Positions 44,135-53,342 are shown, counted from the stretch's first letter. The stretch: DNA of 64,000 nt from Clostridia bacterium (GCA_017409575.1 JAFQSM010000038.1:1-64000); one strand, 5' to 3'. Translations and numbers: made by a program. The notes: generated from the letters alone by a model not told the origin.

Positions 44135-45498
44135 TATTTGCTCGCCTCCCTTATCTTTGTTTTTCCTGTGCGTATATACCGAAGCGGATTTTGCTCGGCC
44201 GGACAAACATATGTGCATGACCCACACTGAATACAATCCATAATATTAAGCTTTGAAAGCTTTTCCAAATCATTTGCACAAACAGCTTCTTTAAGCATAT
44301 TAGGGAGCAAATTCATCGGGCATCCTGCCACACATTTCCCGCATCTTAAACAACTTTTTTCTGTTCTTTCGGGTACCATTTCTTCGCTAAATGCAAGAAG
44401 TGCAGACGAGCCTTTAATCACCGGGACATCAGCAGAAGAAAGTGCCATACCCATCATCGGTCCGCCCATAATAAGCTTTGAAGTAGGTTTTTTAAGTCCG
44501 CCGCACGCCTCAATAAGCTGCGAGAAGCTTGTTCCAATCGGTACGCGGAAGTTCTTTGGATTTTCTACCGCATCACCGCTGACCGTAACAATTCGTCTTG
44601 TAAGCGGCTTGCCGTCAAATACCGCTCTTGCAATTGCCGCACACGAGTCGATGTTGTTGACCATTGCTCCAACATCCATTGGCAGCTTGCCTGACGGAAC
44701 ACTGAGTCCTGTAACCGCTTTGATAAGATGTTTTTCGGAGCCTTGCGGATATTTTGTCTTAACGGCAACGACCTTTATTTTAAAATCTTTTTCACGGTTT
44801 GCGTGCTCGGTCATTACCTTTATTGCATCGGGTTTGTTTGTTTCTATCGCTATGTACCCCTCGGTAAGACCAAACAGTTTCATTGTAAGCTTCAATCCAG
44901 CTATTATCTCATCCGGATTTTCAAGCATTTCGCGATGGTCCGAAGTCAGATACGGCTCACATTCCGCGCCGTTTATTATGACATATTTTATCTTTTTCCC
45001 CTCAGGTGGACTGAGTTTTACATGGGTCGGGAATGCCGCTCCGCCCATGCCGACAATGCCGGCTTCCCTGACAGCATTTATTATTTCCTGCGGCGTAACT
45101 TCGTCAAATGTATATTTTTTCATTCCCGGATGCCACTCATCAAGCCCGTCGTTTTCTATCACAACCGACATTACTTTGTTTCCTGACGGATGCGGTCTTT
45201 CTTCTATTGCCACAACTGTACCCGAAACAGATGAATGAATATTTGCCGACACAAAACTATCTGCTTCCCCTACTTTTTGCCCTGCAAGAACTCTGTCACC
45301 TACCGAAACACATACCTTTGCAGGTGCACCGATATGCTGTCCAAGTGGGAATACCAATTCGCCCTTTGGTTCAAAATCTTCGATTTTCTTTCTCTCGGTT
45401 CTTTTTTTCATATCATCAGGATGTATTCCGCCGGTAAATGTAAGAACTTTGTTCATTCCAAGTTTTTGTCTGAGCCAGTTCAAGCTTAATTTAGTCAT
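44134..45498 (-). CDS. rnfC: Rnf complex subunit C (NADH-binding)
   Basis: 454 residues. It passes electrons between the complex and NAD. The N-terminal barrel-sandwich region (FPLGQHIGAPAKVCVSVGDRV) leads to the nucleotide/FMN fold GIVGMGGAAFPTHVKL and VIINGAECEPYL, then two ferredoxin clusters: CLRCGKCVAGCP and CIQCGSCTYVCP. It begins the rnf gene set 16 bases after dnaC, with an aaggcggtg site and no visible promoter of its own. Confidence 0.96.
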   Translation of the reverse strand: MTKLSLNWLRQKLGMNKVLTFTGGIHPDDMKKRTERKKIEDFEPKGELVFPLGQHIGAPAKVCVSVGDRVLAGQKVGEADSFVSANIHSSVSGTVVAIEERPHPSGNKVMSVVIENDGLDEWHPGMKKYTFDEVTPQEIINAVREAGIVGMGGAAFPTHVKLSPPEGKKIKYVIINGAECEPYLTSDHREMLENPDEIIAGLKLTMKLFGLTEGYIAIETNKPDAIKVMTEHANREKDFKIKVVAVKTKYPQGSEKHLIKAVTGLSVPSGKLPMDVGAMVNNIDSCAAIARAVFDGKPLTRRIVTVSGDAVENPKNFRVPIGTSFSQLIEACGGLKKPTSKLIMGGPMMGMALSSADVPVIKGSSALLAFSEEMVPERTEKSCLRCGKCVAGCPMNLLPNMLKEAVCANDLEKLSKLNIMDCIQCGSCTYVCPAEQNPLRYIRTGKTKIREASK

Positions 45499-45514
45499 AG
45501 CGCACCGCCTTGTC

Positions 45515-46483
45515 TTAAATATTTCGTTTCCTCAAAATCTCTCTCAGGTCTTTGCCCGAAGTCTGCAATAGCTGATAGTTTCCCACAAATCTTGAAGTAA
45601 TTCGCTGACTGTAAAGATTGGAAAGCTCCTCAAACCCAAGATTTGTAGAAATTACAGTACTTTTTCCTGATATAATCCTTGAATTTATTATATCAAAAAG
45701 TGCCGCCAATGTAAATTGTGTTGTAAATTCTGTCCCCAGGTCATCAACAATCAAAAGATCAACATCATATGCATATTTGACAAGCTCTGCCGAATCGTCG
45801 TCGCCCTTGTTGAATCTGGAATTCTCCAGAATTTCAAACAGTCTGAAAGCAGTCTGATAATAAACCGTCTTTCCGCGCTCAAGTGCACGGTTTCCTATAC
45901 AACTTGTAATAAAGGTTTTTCCTGTGCCTGCATTGCCCATTATCAAAAAATTCTCGTGCGTAAGGTCAAATTTCTCGGCAAAGTCAATCGCTTTTTCGCA
46001 CACCTTTTGCATAATTTTAAGTGTGGTCGCCGTATTTTCGCCCTGATTTGCAAAAAGCGAAAAATCGAACTTTTCAAATGTCTGCTCACGCATATATTCA
46101 GTCAGATTTGAATTTTCGCCAATGTATTTTGATACAAGCTTTTTAAGACAATCGCATCTTCGCCCATCCACAAACCCTGTATCACGGCATTTTTCGCACG
46201 AATATATATCATCAAGAAAGTCTTCGGCAAATCCGTTTTTCAAAAGAAGCTCGGTCTTTTCTTTTTGTAAGGATTGTATGTTCTTTTTGATATCCTCAAA
46301 ATCCTCACATTTTTTCAGCACACAGCTTAAAAGACGCGTACCCTGTTTCATAAGGTCCGCCTCTATTTCGCCCAAATTCGGGGCTTTCATCAAAGCTTCG
46401 TTGTGCCGGATGTTTTGCAGTTCCGCATTTTTTTGTCTGATTTTTTCAAGTTCTTTGTTTGCCTGAGTGTAAGCCGATTCCAT
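45515..46483 (-). CDS. dnaC: DnaC/DnaI-type helicase loader
   Basis: 322 residues. It is an AAA+ protein that loads the replicative helicase. An N-terminal helical part is followed by a zinc site (CEKCRDTGFVDGRRCDC). The ATPase domain has Walker A GNAGTGKT, Walker B LLIVDDLGTE and arginine-finger SQRITSRF. It is of the DnaI-like branch found with DnaD in Firmicutes. The start has aaggagtg. Confidence 0.93.
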   Translation of the reverse strand: MESAYTQANKELEKIRQKNAELQNIRHNEALMKAPNLGEIEADLMKQGTRLLSCVLKKCEDFEDIKKNIQSLQKEKTELLLKNGFAEDFLDDIYSCEKCRDTGFVDGRRCDCLKKLVSKYIGENSNLTEYMREQTFEKFDFSLFANQGENTATTLKIMQKVCEKAIDFAEKFDLTHENFLIMGNAGTGKTFITSCIGNRALERGKTVYYQTAFRLFEILENSRFNKGDDDSAELVKYAYDVDLLIVDDLGTEFTTQFTLAALFDIINSRIISGKSTVISTNLGFEELSNLYSQRITSRFVGNYQLLQTSGKDLREILRKRNI

Positions 46484-46501
46484 ATCCTAAATCACTCCTT
46501 T

Positions 46502-47500
46502 TTAATCTGCAAGCATATCGTTTAAGATTTGTTCTGCAAAGTTTGAATAATCTGGTTTGTTTGTATCAACATAATTTACAAACTTGCTCTTTTTTGAAGA
46601 AGATTTTTCCTTGCTTGGTGCGGTTTTGAGTTTAAACAAGGTTTCCCTTTCCTCTACCTGTGAAACAGTGGTCAAGCCATCTTCGTGCCAGCTTGTAAGA
46701 ATTTTATTCATATATGCCCAACTGAGCTTTCCCGTTGCCGAAACTGTACGGTCATAAGCTTCTGCAACCAACTCTACCGGAATATTTTTTTCTTTTGTCC
46801 ACAGACTTATATATTTCTTCTCGGTCTGAGAAAGCGCTCTGTCATATATCCCCAATATGCTGCGGATTTTGCCTTCGTTTGAAATCCTCAGCTCAATCTC
46901 GCGGATGTATTCCTCTGCACTTTCGTATGTATCAATTCCTTTGTCTGCCCAATCCATTGCAACAGTTTCGAGATACCGTTTGCCTGTCTTTCCGTGGCTT
47001 GCCGCAAACCTCAAAATCATTATAACAACCTCAATCGGCAGCCCAAGCCAGTCAACAAATGAATAGATCATCTCGAAGTCCGACGGACTCAGTATCTTGC
47101 CCAGAATCCGTTCTGCCTCGCGAAACAAACAGTCAATCGCTTTGTTGTTTGCTGCAGCCGCATCAATCTCGGCAGAATTATAAGATGGTCTTGTCCTCAA
47201 GTTAAGCTTTGCCGATGTTTCCTCTTGGCCCAGGCTGGAGGCATCAGCCGAAAGTTCTTCTGCAATAGAATATCCGCGGCCTCTTTTTTCAAAAACCCCT
47301 GCCGTAATCCAAAAATCAATTGCGTTTTCGGTCAGGGTTTTGTCCATGCTGATTTTTTTTGCAACCTCACCTGCCGGCAAAAGCTTTTTGTCTTTTTCCC
47401 ATATATATAATATATAAAGGTAGACTTGCAAATACTCAGCCTTTGCAAATCTTCCCCACTTCTCCATAAATTCAAATTTGATTTCAAACTTTTCTGACAT
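46502..47500 (-). CDS. DnaD-domain replication initiation protein
   Basis: 332 residues. An N-terminal winged-helix part (about 1-100) and a DnaD-like/DnaB2 domain (about 130-290) with the signature SWAYMNKILTSWHEDGL. Such proteins remodel the origin with DnaA and help recruit the helicase loader, which is encoded next. ATG 47500 matches family starts and has aaaagga upstream; the open frame begins at 47545. Confidence 0.92.
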   Translation of the reverse strand: MSEKFEIKFEFMEKWGRFAKAEYLQVYLYILYIWEKDKKLLPAGEVAKKISMDKTLTENAIDFWITAGVFEKRGRGYSIAEELSADASSLGQEETSAKLNLRTRPSYNSAEIDAAAANNKAIDCLFREAERILGKILSPSDFEMIYSFVDWLGLPIEVVIMILRFAASHGKTGKRYLETVAMDWADKGIDTYESAEEYIREIELRISNEGKIRSILGIYDRALSQTEKKYISLWTKEKNIPVELVAEAYDRTVSATGKLSWAYMNKILTSWHEDGLTTVSQVEERETLFKLKTAPSKEKSSSKKSKFVNYVDTNKPDYSNFAEQILNDMLAD

Positions 47501-47576
47501 TTTCGGTGTTCCTTTTCCTTGTATTTTCAAATTTCGTTTAAACAAGGTGGATTGCCTGGGTCTTTGTCAATTGTTT

Positions 47577-48971
47577 TTACTTGCCGACGCAAAAGCGTTC
47601 AAACACCTTGTCTATTATTTCGTCCTGTACTGTCTCGCCTGTAATCTCGCCAAGAGCTGAGATAAGGTCTTCCAAATCTACATAAAGCACATCATTTGGC
47701 AGATTGTTGCTTATGCAGTTTTTCATATTCCGGGCTATCTGCGAAGCTTTAATAAGCGCATCCTTTTGTCGTTCATTTGATATAAACACATCATCTTTCG
47801 AGACATTTCCCGACATAAACTTGCCTGATATTTTTTCTTCAAGAAGTTCTATTCCCAAAAGCTTCCCATCTTTTGGCGTGGCTGTCATAACAAATTCGCC
47901 ACTGTCCATTCCCAGTTTTTCAGCAACTTCTGCTGTGTCACATGCCATACCTTTGTCTGTCTTATTTAATATAACTATTATCGGTTTATCCTTTGTATAC
48001 TCAAAAATATCTAAATCTTCATCCGATATTCCCATTGAAGCGTCAATCACAAACAAACAAAGCTGTGCATCTTCTATACATTCCTTTGCCTTTTCAATCC
48101 CTATCTTTTCGATAGAATTCCGGCTTTCTCTTATCCCTGCCGTGTCAATAAGCCTGAGTGCAATACCATTGACCGAGATATACTCCTCCACAGTATCCCT
48201 TGTGGTACCCGGTATATCTGTCACTATTGCACGCTCGGTCCGGCTGAGTGCATTAAGAAGTGATGATTTCCCGACATTTGGTCTGCCTGCAATAACTGTT
48301 TTTATTCCGTCACGCATAATTTTGCCTTTTTTAAAACCATCAAGCAAATCGTCAATATCCAATGATATACTTTCTACCTTGCTTAAAAGCTCATCCTCTG
48401 GGATTTCGTCAATCTCATCGGGGAAATCAGCAATTGCCGACAAATTCGCTGCAAGCGAAACTGCTTTCTCGCGAATTTTTTCCACCTTTTGCGAAAGCTT
48501 GCCCGAAAGGACATTAGCCGCATTGTTTCGACCCAGCTCAGAATTTGAATGGATAAGGTCAATGGTTGCCTCGGCACGAAGAAGGTCAGTCTTGCCGTTC
48601 ATAAACGCCCGTCTTGTAAACTCACCTGCTTCGGCTTGTCTTGCGCCCGCCTTAAATACTTCTTCCAGAACCGCCTCCGCCACTGCATACCCGCCATGAC
48701 AGTTTATCTCGACAACAGTTTCGCCGGTGTACGAATGCGGTGCGCGCATCACAGCAACAAGAGCCTCGTCAATCAGGCTTTTGTTGCTTGACCGTTTTAT
48801 GTCGGAAAGAACAAGCTTGTGTGTCTCAATACAAGATATAGCCCTCCCGCATTTCGGGAAGACTATATTACTTACACATTTCTCGGCATCCTCGCCGCTT
48901 ATTCTGATTATTGCAATTCCGCCCACCCCTACAGGTGTTGATATGGCGGCAATTGTATCAAAAATCTTCAT
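47577..48971 (-). CDS. mnmE: tRNA-modification GTPase MnmE
   Basis: 464 residues. With MnmG it modifies wobble uridine 34 of certain tRNAs. An N-terminal tetrahydrofolate-binding domain (FDTIAAISTPVGVGGIAIIRISG), helical domain, and an inserted G domain: GRPNVGKSS (229-236), DTAGIRES, NKTD. The C-terminal FCVGK is the essential Cys motif. It starts 11 bases after dnaA, an unusual place: the gene normally follows jag. The Shine-Dalgarno is about 15 bases away. mnmG is not in the window. Confidence 0.97.
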   Translation of the reverse strand: MKIFDTIAAISTPVGVGGIAIIRISGEDAEKCVSNIVFPKCGRAISCIETHKLVLSDIKRSSNKSLIDEALVAVMRAPHSYTGETVVEINCHGGYAVAEAVLEEVFKAGARQAEAGEFTRRAFMNGKTDLLRAEATIDLIHSNSELGRNNAANVLSGKLSQKVEKIREKAVSLAANLSAIADFPDEIDEIPEDELLSKVESISLDIDDLLDGFKKGKIMRDGIKTVIAGRPNVGKSSLLNALSRTERAIVTDIPGTTRDTVEEYISVNGIALRLIDTAGIRESRNSIEKIGIEKAKECIEDAQLCLFVIDASMGISDEDLDIFEYTKDKPIIVILNKTDKGMACDTAEVAEKLGMDSGEFVMTATPKDGKLLGIELLEEKISGKFMSGNVSKDDVFISNERQKDALIKASQIARNMKNCISNNLPNDVLYVDLEDLISALGEITGETVQDEIIDKVFERFCVGK

Positions 48972-48982
48972 AAAGCAAACAC

Positions 48983-50299
48983 TCAACCTTTCCTGATGTT
49001 TGATATGATTTCGTTTACAGTATTTTCAAGGTCTTTATCTGACTTTAAATCATTGGTTATCTTTTTTACATTATGCATAGCAGTTGTGTGGTCGCGTCCG
49101 CCAAATTCTTCGCCGATTTTGGGGAATGACGGATCATCCAGAAGTTCGCGGCAGATATACATGCCCACCTGTCTTGGCAAAGCAACATCCTTAGAGCGTC
49201 TGGGTGAAACAATCGAACCTTTTGAAAGTCTGAAGTATTTTTCCACCTCGTCAATAATTACCTTTGCGGTGATTGCTCTCTTGGGCTGCGATGCAAGTAT
49301 ATCACGAAGTGCAACGGTTGCAAGCTCCATCGAAATTTCGTTTGTACGCTTTATTCCGGCATAAACCAGAATTCTTTTTACCGCCCCTTCAAGGTCACGG
49401 ACATTTGACTTTACGCTGTCGGCGATAAACTCAACAATCTCATCATCAACAGACAAGTACTCGCTTTCGATTTTGTTCTTAAGGATTGCCATTCGGGTTT
49501 CGTAATCCGGTGGCTGAACATCCGCAACCAGACCCATATTAAAACGCGTCACAAGGCGTTCCTCAAGCTGTGGAATTTCGGACGGAAGCCGGTCACAGGT
49601 GAGAACTATCTGCTTGTCTTTTTCAAAAAGAGCATTAAAGGTGTGGAAAAATTCCTCTTGTGACTGTTCCTTGTTGGCAAAAAACTGCACATCATCTATA
49701 AGCAAAAGGTCAACCTTGCGGTATTTGTTGCGAAATGCCTGATTTGTCTTTTCGCGGATAGCTGTGACAAGCTCGTATGTAAATTTTTCGCTGGTTGTGT
49801 AAAGAACCTTCTTTTTGGGATAGTTCTCACGGTAATAGTTGCCTATTGCCTGCATAAGATGGGTCTTGCCAAGACCGCTGCCACCGTACAAAAACAATGG
49901 ATTGTAGGTTTTTGCGGGGCGTTCGGCAACCGCTAAAGATGCTACATATGCCAGATTATTATTATTACCCACAACAAATGACGAAAATGTATATTTGGAA
50001 TTGAGCGTGTTTTCAATCGTTATGGGGTCTGCCCCTGGGACATTCCCCTCCTCATCATCAACGATAACCTCAATTTCGAACTTGCGAAGCGTCACTGCTT
50101 CGACACAGCTTTCGATAAGAGATATATATTTTGTCATTATCATAGTTTTGTTAATTGGAAAAGGCACCTTGAGCGTAATCTTGTTTTCATCAATTGCTTC
50201 GGGTGTTATCGGTTTTATCCAAGAATCATAAGAAACTGTAGTTATATCTTTTGCAAGCTCCTCTGACACCTTTTTCCAAATTCGCTTTAATTCTTCCAA
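48983..50299 (-). CDS. dnaA: Chromosomal replication initiator DnaA
   Basis: 438 residues. Domain I (1 to about 85), short linker, AAA+ domain with Walker A GGSGLGKT (139-146) and Walker B LLIDDVQFF, and the DNA-binding domain IV with GGRDHTTAMHNVKKI. The start is TTG at 50299 with gggag about 10 bases upstream. It is divergent from rpmH, as in most Firmicutes, but dnaN does not follow it. Confidence 0.98.
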   Translation of the reverse strand: MEELKRIWKKVSEELAKDITTVSYDSWIKPITPEAIDENKITLKVPFPINKTMIMTKYISLIESCVEAVTLRKFEIEVIVDDEEGNVPGADPITIENTLNSKYTFSSFVVGNNNNLAYVASLAVAERPAKTYNPLFLYGGSGLGKTHLMQAIGNYYRENYPKKKVLYTTSEKFTYELVTAIREKTNQAFRNKYRKVDLLLIDDVQFFANKEQSQEEFFHTFNALFEKDKQIVLTCDRLPSEIPQLEERLVTRFNMGLVADVQPPDYETRMAILKNKIESEYLSVDDEIVEFIADSVKSNVRDLEGAVKRILVYAGIKRTNEISMELATVALRDILASQPKRAITAKVIIDEVEKYFRLSKGSIVSPRRSKDVALPRQVGMYICRELLDDPSFPKIGEEFGGRDHTTAMHNVKKITNDLKSDKDLENTVNEIISNIRKG

Positions 50300-50354
50300 A
50301 GCTTAAAGCTCCCTTCAATGTTATTGCTCGGTTAATACAGAAAACCACCTATAT

Positions 50355-50383
50355 ATAATAACAGACTTTTTTTCTTTTTTCAA
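50355..50383 (-). promoter_or_regulatory. Promoter of the dnaA operon
   Basis: On the minus strand, TTGAAA (50378-50383) and TATTAT (50355-50360) are 17 bases apart, 56 bases before the dnaA start. Confidence 0.65.
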
Positions 50384-50527
50384 CAACAAAAACTCCCAAA
50401 AACTACGCAGAAATTTTTCCAAAACCCCTTAAAACACAAAATGTTGGATTTTTATCATTTTCAGGTTACAATATCTTCTGTTTTTTCGCCAAAAAAATTT
50501 TTAAAAAATTTTTCACGCTTTAAGGTA

Positions 50528-50556
50528 TTGACAATATTTGTTTGTTGTGTTAAAAT
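50528..50556 (+). promoter_or_regulatory. Promoter of rpmH-rnpA-yidD-yidC-jag
   Basis: TTGACA (50528-50533) and TAAAAT (50551-50556) are 17 bases apart; the leader to rpmH is about 75 bases. Confidence 0.75.
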
Positions 50557-50636
50557 TGATAGTGCTGTTTTGAAAATTAGTATTAAATTTCAATATTTAT
50601 ACAATTAGATTAAATTTTGGTTTGGAGGGGATTTTG

Positions 50637-50771
50637 ATGCTTAGAACATTTCAGCCTAAGAAAAGACACAGAGCCAAGGAACATGGTTTCAGAAAAAGAA
50701 TGTCTACAAGAAACGGCCGCAAGGTATTGGCCAGAAGAAGACTTAAAGGCAGAAAGAAATTGTCAGCCTAA
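50637..50771 (+). CDS. rpmH: 50S ribosomal protein L34
   Basis: 44 residues, the exact family length: [18 protein letters not shown], then [17 protein letters not shown] and the end KGRKKLSA. It is a very basic large-subunit protein. The start has a ggagggg site. It opens the conserved operon beside the origin. Confidence 0.98.
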   Translation: MLRTFQPKKRHRAKEHGFRKRMSTRNGRKVLARRRLKGRKKLSA

Positions 50772-50793
50772 AGACGCCTTTGTGCGTCTTTTT
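50770..50793 (+). terminator. Hairpin with T run between rpmH and rnpA
   Basis: AAAGACGC (50770-50777) pairs with GCGTCTTT around a 6-base loop and runs into Ts. It probably reduces read-through, lowering rnpA relative to rpmH. Confidence 0.7.
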
Positions 50794-50867
50794 AACTATT
50801 CCGGTATTTTTGTTTTAAGAAGCGCGGACTTTTTCCGCATTGCTTAATTCTTACAGGAGCTTTGGAT

Positions 50868-51221
50868 ATGCAAAAATCTGCACGCAAATCGGCTACTCTA
50901 AATCTGAATACTCAGTTCAGACGGGTTTACAAATCAGGTGTGGCATCTGTCAGACCCACTTTGGTTTTGTACACAAAACAAAACGGGCTTAAAATCAACC
51001 GTCTTGGTATTACCGTCAGCAAAAAGATCGGCAAAGCGTGTGTCCGCAACCGTGCAAAACGCAGAATCCGCGAAGTTTATCGGGCATATCAAACTCAGCT
51101 TAAGTGTGGTTTTGATTTTGTTATTGTTGCAAGAGGACGCACCTCTGACGCGCCTTTTTCGCATCTTAACAGCGATTTTTTGATTGCTGCAAATGAATTA
51201 AAGGTTTTTAAAGATGAATAA
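50868..51221 (+). CDS. rnpA: Ribonuclease P protein component
   Basis: 117 residues. It helps the RNase P RNA cut tRNA 5' leaders. The RNA-binding signature [16 protein letters not shown] is intact, preceded by [16 protein letters not shown] 50868 is used, 7 bases after aggagc; an in-frame TTG is at 50862. It overlaps yidD by 8 bases. Confidence 0.97.
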   Translation: MQKSARKSATLNLNTQFRRVYKSGVASVRPTLVLYTKQNGLKINRLGITVSKKIGKACVRNRAKRRIREVYRAYQTQLKCGFDFVIVARGRTSDAPFSHLNSDFLIAANELKVFKDE

Positions 51222-51432
51222 AGTTCTTTCAAATTTACTTATCTTTCTTATCGGAATTTACAGGCGTTTTATATCGCCTCTCAAGCCGCCCTGCTGTCGA
51301 TTTCATCCGACATGTTCGCGGTATGCCATTCTTGCCATAAAAAAATACGGACCCATCAAGGGCTCGCTTAAGGCAATATGGCGGATACTTCGTTGCAACC
51401 CTTTTTCTAAGGGTGGGGTGGACTACCCATAA
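51214..51432 (+). CDS. yidD: Membrane protein insertion efficiency factor
   Basis: 72 residues. The family pattern [23 protein letters not shown], read in parts, then [16 protein letters not shown] and [13 protein letters not shown] is complete. It is a small membrane-associated protein that helps YidC-dependent insertion, and lies between rnpA and yidC as usual. Confidence 0.97.
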   Translation: MNKVLSNLLIFLIGIYRRFISPLKPPCCRFHPTCSRYAILAIKKYGPIKGSLKAIWRILRCNPFSKGGVDYP

Positions 51433-51481
51433 GATTTTAGGGTAGAAACATATTACTTTCAGATAATCGGAGGACAATTGT

Positions 51482-52537
51482 ATGACCTATATTATGATTG
51501 CTTTGGGTTGGATTCTGCAGCTCTTTTATCAACTGATAGGCAATTATGGTTTTGCCATTATACTCTTTACTGTATTTATCAAGCTTTGCTTGTTCCCACT
51601 CGATTTAAAACAGAAAAAATCGATGGCAAAAACCCAGAAAATTCAGCCCTTGTTGATGGAAATCCAAAAAAAATATGCAAACGACAAGGAAAAACAAAAT
51701 CAGGAAACAGTGAAGCTTTATCAGAAGTACGGCATCAGCCCGATGAGCGGTTGTCTGCCGATGCTTATTCAGCTTCCTATCATATTTGCACTTTATTGGG
51801 TAGTGCGCAAACCCATTGTCTATATGATGGGTGTTAATGCATCAGAAGTCTGGCGCATAGCCGAGGCATTTAACACATGGGCTGCAGCAAACGCAGATGC
51901 AGTTCCTGCCGCACTTAAGCAGTATATTCCTTTGACTTATCAAAAAGGAATGGGCGCTTCGAACACTTTTGGAAGCTATGAAATCCAGATTGCACAGCTT
52001 CTTTTCAAGCATCCTGAAATTCTTGAGCATTCGGCAATCGCAGCCTGGGACAAGGTTTTAAACCCAATTAACTTTGGTTTCTTTGGTATGGACCTTGCAT
52101 CGGTTCCTGACCTTAAGGCTTTTGGAGGAATGTTTATTGGAAGATTCTCGGGCATAACCCGCGGTGATGTTCTTCTTTGGATTATTCCTGTGCTTGCAGG
52201 TTTCAGCTCGTGGCTGTCAAGCAAAATTGCAACACCTGCCCAAAAGAAAGAAAAGGGCATTATTCTTTCTGAAGAAGAAAAGGCACAAAAACAGCAGGCT
52301 TCGGCAACAAACGATACAATGAAGACTATGACAACCATTATGCCTCTTTTCTCGGCTTGGTTTGCCTTCACACTTCCTGCCGCTGTAGGCCTTTACTGGA
52401 TAATCAGCAATGTAATCCAGATACTTCAGCATGTTTTTTTCACAAAATACTTCTCGGGCGGCATCAGCCAAGAGGAGATAGAAGGAGAGATTGAGAATGT
52501 TAAAAAAAGTAGAAAAAACCGCAAAAAGCGTAAATGA
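51482..52537 (+). CDS. yidC: Membrane protein insertase YidC
   Basis: 351 residues. The Gram-positive form lacks the large periplasmic domain. The conserved core GNYGFAIILFTVFIKLCLFPLDLKQKKS, read in parts, then SGCLPMLIQLPIIFALYWV and LPAAVGLYWIISN is clear, and the tail is strongly basic (KKSRKNRKKRK) for ribosome contact. There is no lipobox. A segment of about 100 residues between helices (AEAFNTWAAANADAVPAAL onward) is longer than in Bacillus SpoIIIJ. The end overlaps the jag start by 41 bases. Confidence 0.95.
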   Translation: MTYIMIALGWILQLFYQLIGNYGFAIILFTVFIKLCLFPLDLKQKKSMAKTQKIQPLLMEIQKKYANDKEKQNQETVKLYQKYGISPMSGCLPMLIQLPIIFALYWVVRKPIVYMMGVNASEVWRIAEAFNTWAAANADAVPAALKQYIPLTYQKGMGASNTFGSYEIQIAQLLFKHPEILEHSAIAAWDKVLNPINFGFFGMDLASVPDLKAFGGMFIGRFSGITRGDVLLWIIPVLAGFSSWLSSKIATPAQKKEKGIILSEEEKAQKQQASATNDTMKTMTTIMPLFSAWFAFTLPAAVGLYWIISNVIQILQHVFFTKYFSGGISQEEIEGEIENVKKSRKNRKKRK

Positions 52538-53288
52538 GGCTGTTGAACTTGCTGCCGCAGAGCTTGGCGTAACACCCGAAGAGGTTTCCTACACCGTTAC
52601 ACGCGAAATAGGCAAGGGTCTTATGAAATTTTTGGTAGGTTCCGAAGTTGACATTGTTGCGTGGCGCACAGCAGATGAAAAATCCGAAAAAAAATCTGCA
52701 GAAAAAGCACAAAAGCCTGCTCAGAAAAAGGCAGAAACCGAAAAGCCATCTAAGGAAGCCGAAAAGCCGGCTGATAAAAAGCCTGCAAAACCCGAAGTTG
52801 ACGACGATTTTGTAATTCCCAAAACAGCCGTTGACGATGCAAAATACTTTGTTTCCGAAATTCTTTCAAAAATCGGTCTTACTTTTGACCTTCATATCAA
52901 GCTTGACAAAAATGTCATCAACATTGATGTGTCAGGCGAAAAAATGGGTCTTCTTATCGGCAAGCGCGGCGACACAATCGACGCGGTTCAGATGCTTACT
53001 ATTCTGTATGTAAACCGAAATAAGAATATGCCTTATGTCAAGGTGAATCTTGATACCGAAAACTACCGCGCAAAAAGAGAGGCAACCTTGGTAAGACTTG
53101 CACACGGTCTTGAACGCAGCGTGCTTAAAGACAAAAAGTCTATCACTCTTGAGCCTATGACTGCAAATGAAAGACGCATTATACACGCAGCTCTTCAAAA
53201 CAATCCCAAAATAAAGACTTTCAGCATAGGCGAAGAACCAAACAGAAGAATGGTTGTTTCGTACAACAAGGACGACTCAGCTGAATAA
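52497..53288 (+). CDS. jag: Jag/KhpB RNA-binding protein
   Basis: 263 residues. Jag-N domain (1 to about 50), a Lys/Glu/Ala-rich linker (about 60-100), KH domain with GLLIGKRGDTIDAVQ, and a C-terminal R3H-type end (LEPMTANERRIIHAAL). Homologues bind RNA and influence cell division and elongation. The ATG at 52497 lies inside yidC with gaaggagag upstream; a TTG at 52491 is in frame. mnmE, its usual neighbour, is missing here. Confidence 0.95.
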   Translation: MLKKVEKTAKSVNEAVELAAAELGVTPEEVSYTVTREIGKGLMKFLVGSEVDIVAWRTADEKSEKKSAEKAQKPAQKKAETEKPSKEAEKPADKKPAKPEVDDDFVIPKTAVDDAKYFVSEILSKIGLTFDLHIKLDKNVINIDVSGEKMGLLIGKRGDTIDAVQMLTILYVNRNKNMPYVKVNLDTENYRAKREATLVRLAHGLERSVLKDKKSITLEPMTANERRIIHAALQNNPKIKTFSIGEEPNRRMVVSYNKDDSAE

Positions 53289-53301
53289 TTTTGACGTTTT
53301 T

Positions 53302-53342
53302 TAGCCACCAACAGACTTGTCTGTCGGTGGCTATATGTTTTT
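53302..53342 (+). terminator. Terminator of the rpmH-jag operon
   Basis: A stem TAGCCACC (53302-53309) with GGTGGCTA (53326-53333), with an inner ACAGA/TCTGT stem, followed by a T-rich run. Confidence 0.85.

Larger units (their letters stand above)
50300..50636. other. Probable oriC region between dnaA and rpmH
   Basis: A 337-base, very AT-rich stretch between the divergent dnaA and rpmH operons. 50488-50516 is an almost pure A/T block that could unwind first. No perfect TTATCCACA box is present; the closest is a TTTTCCAAA-type match near 50416. The region also holds the two promoters listed separately. Calling it the origin rests on gene order. Confidence 0.6.

Noticed and set aside
42469-44236. 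Extended N-termini of rnfG and rnfD
   Set aside because: The extra residues lie within the preceding gene, match no family sequence and would skip strong ribosome sites at 43134 and 44134.
47704-48699. 331-codon frame antisense to mnmE
   Set aside because: Ser/Ile-rich low-complexity translation, with no ribosome site. MnmE on the other strand is complete.
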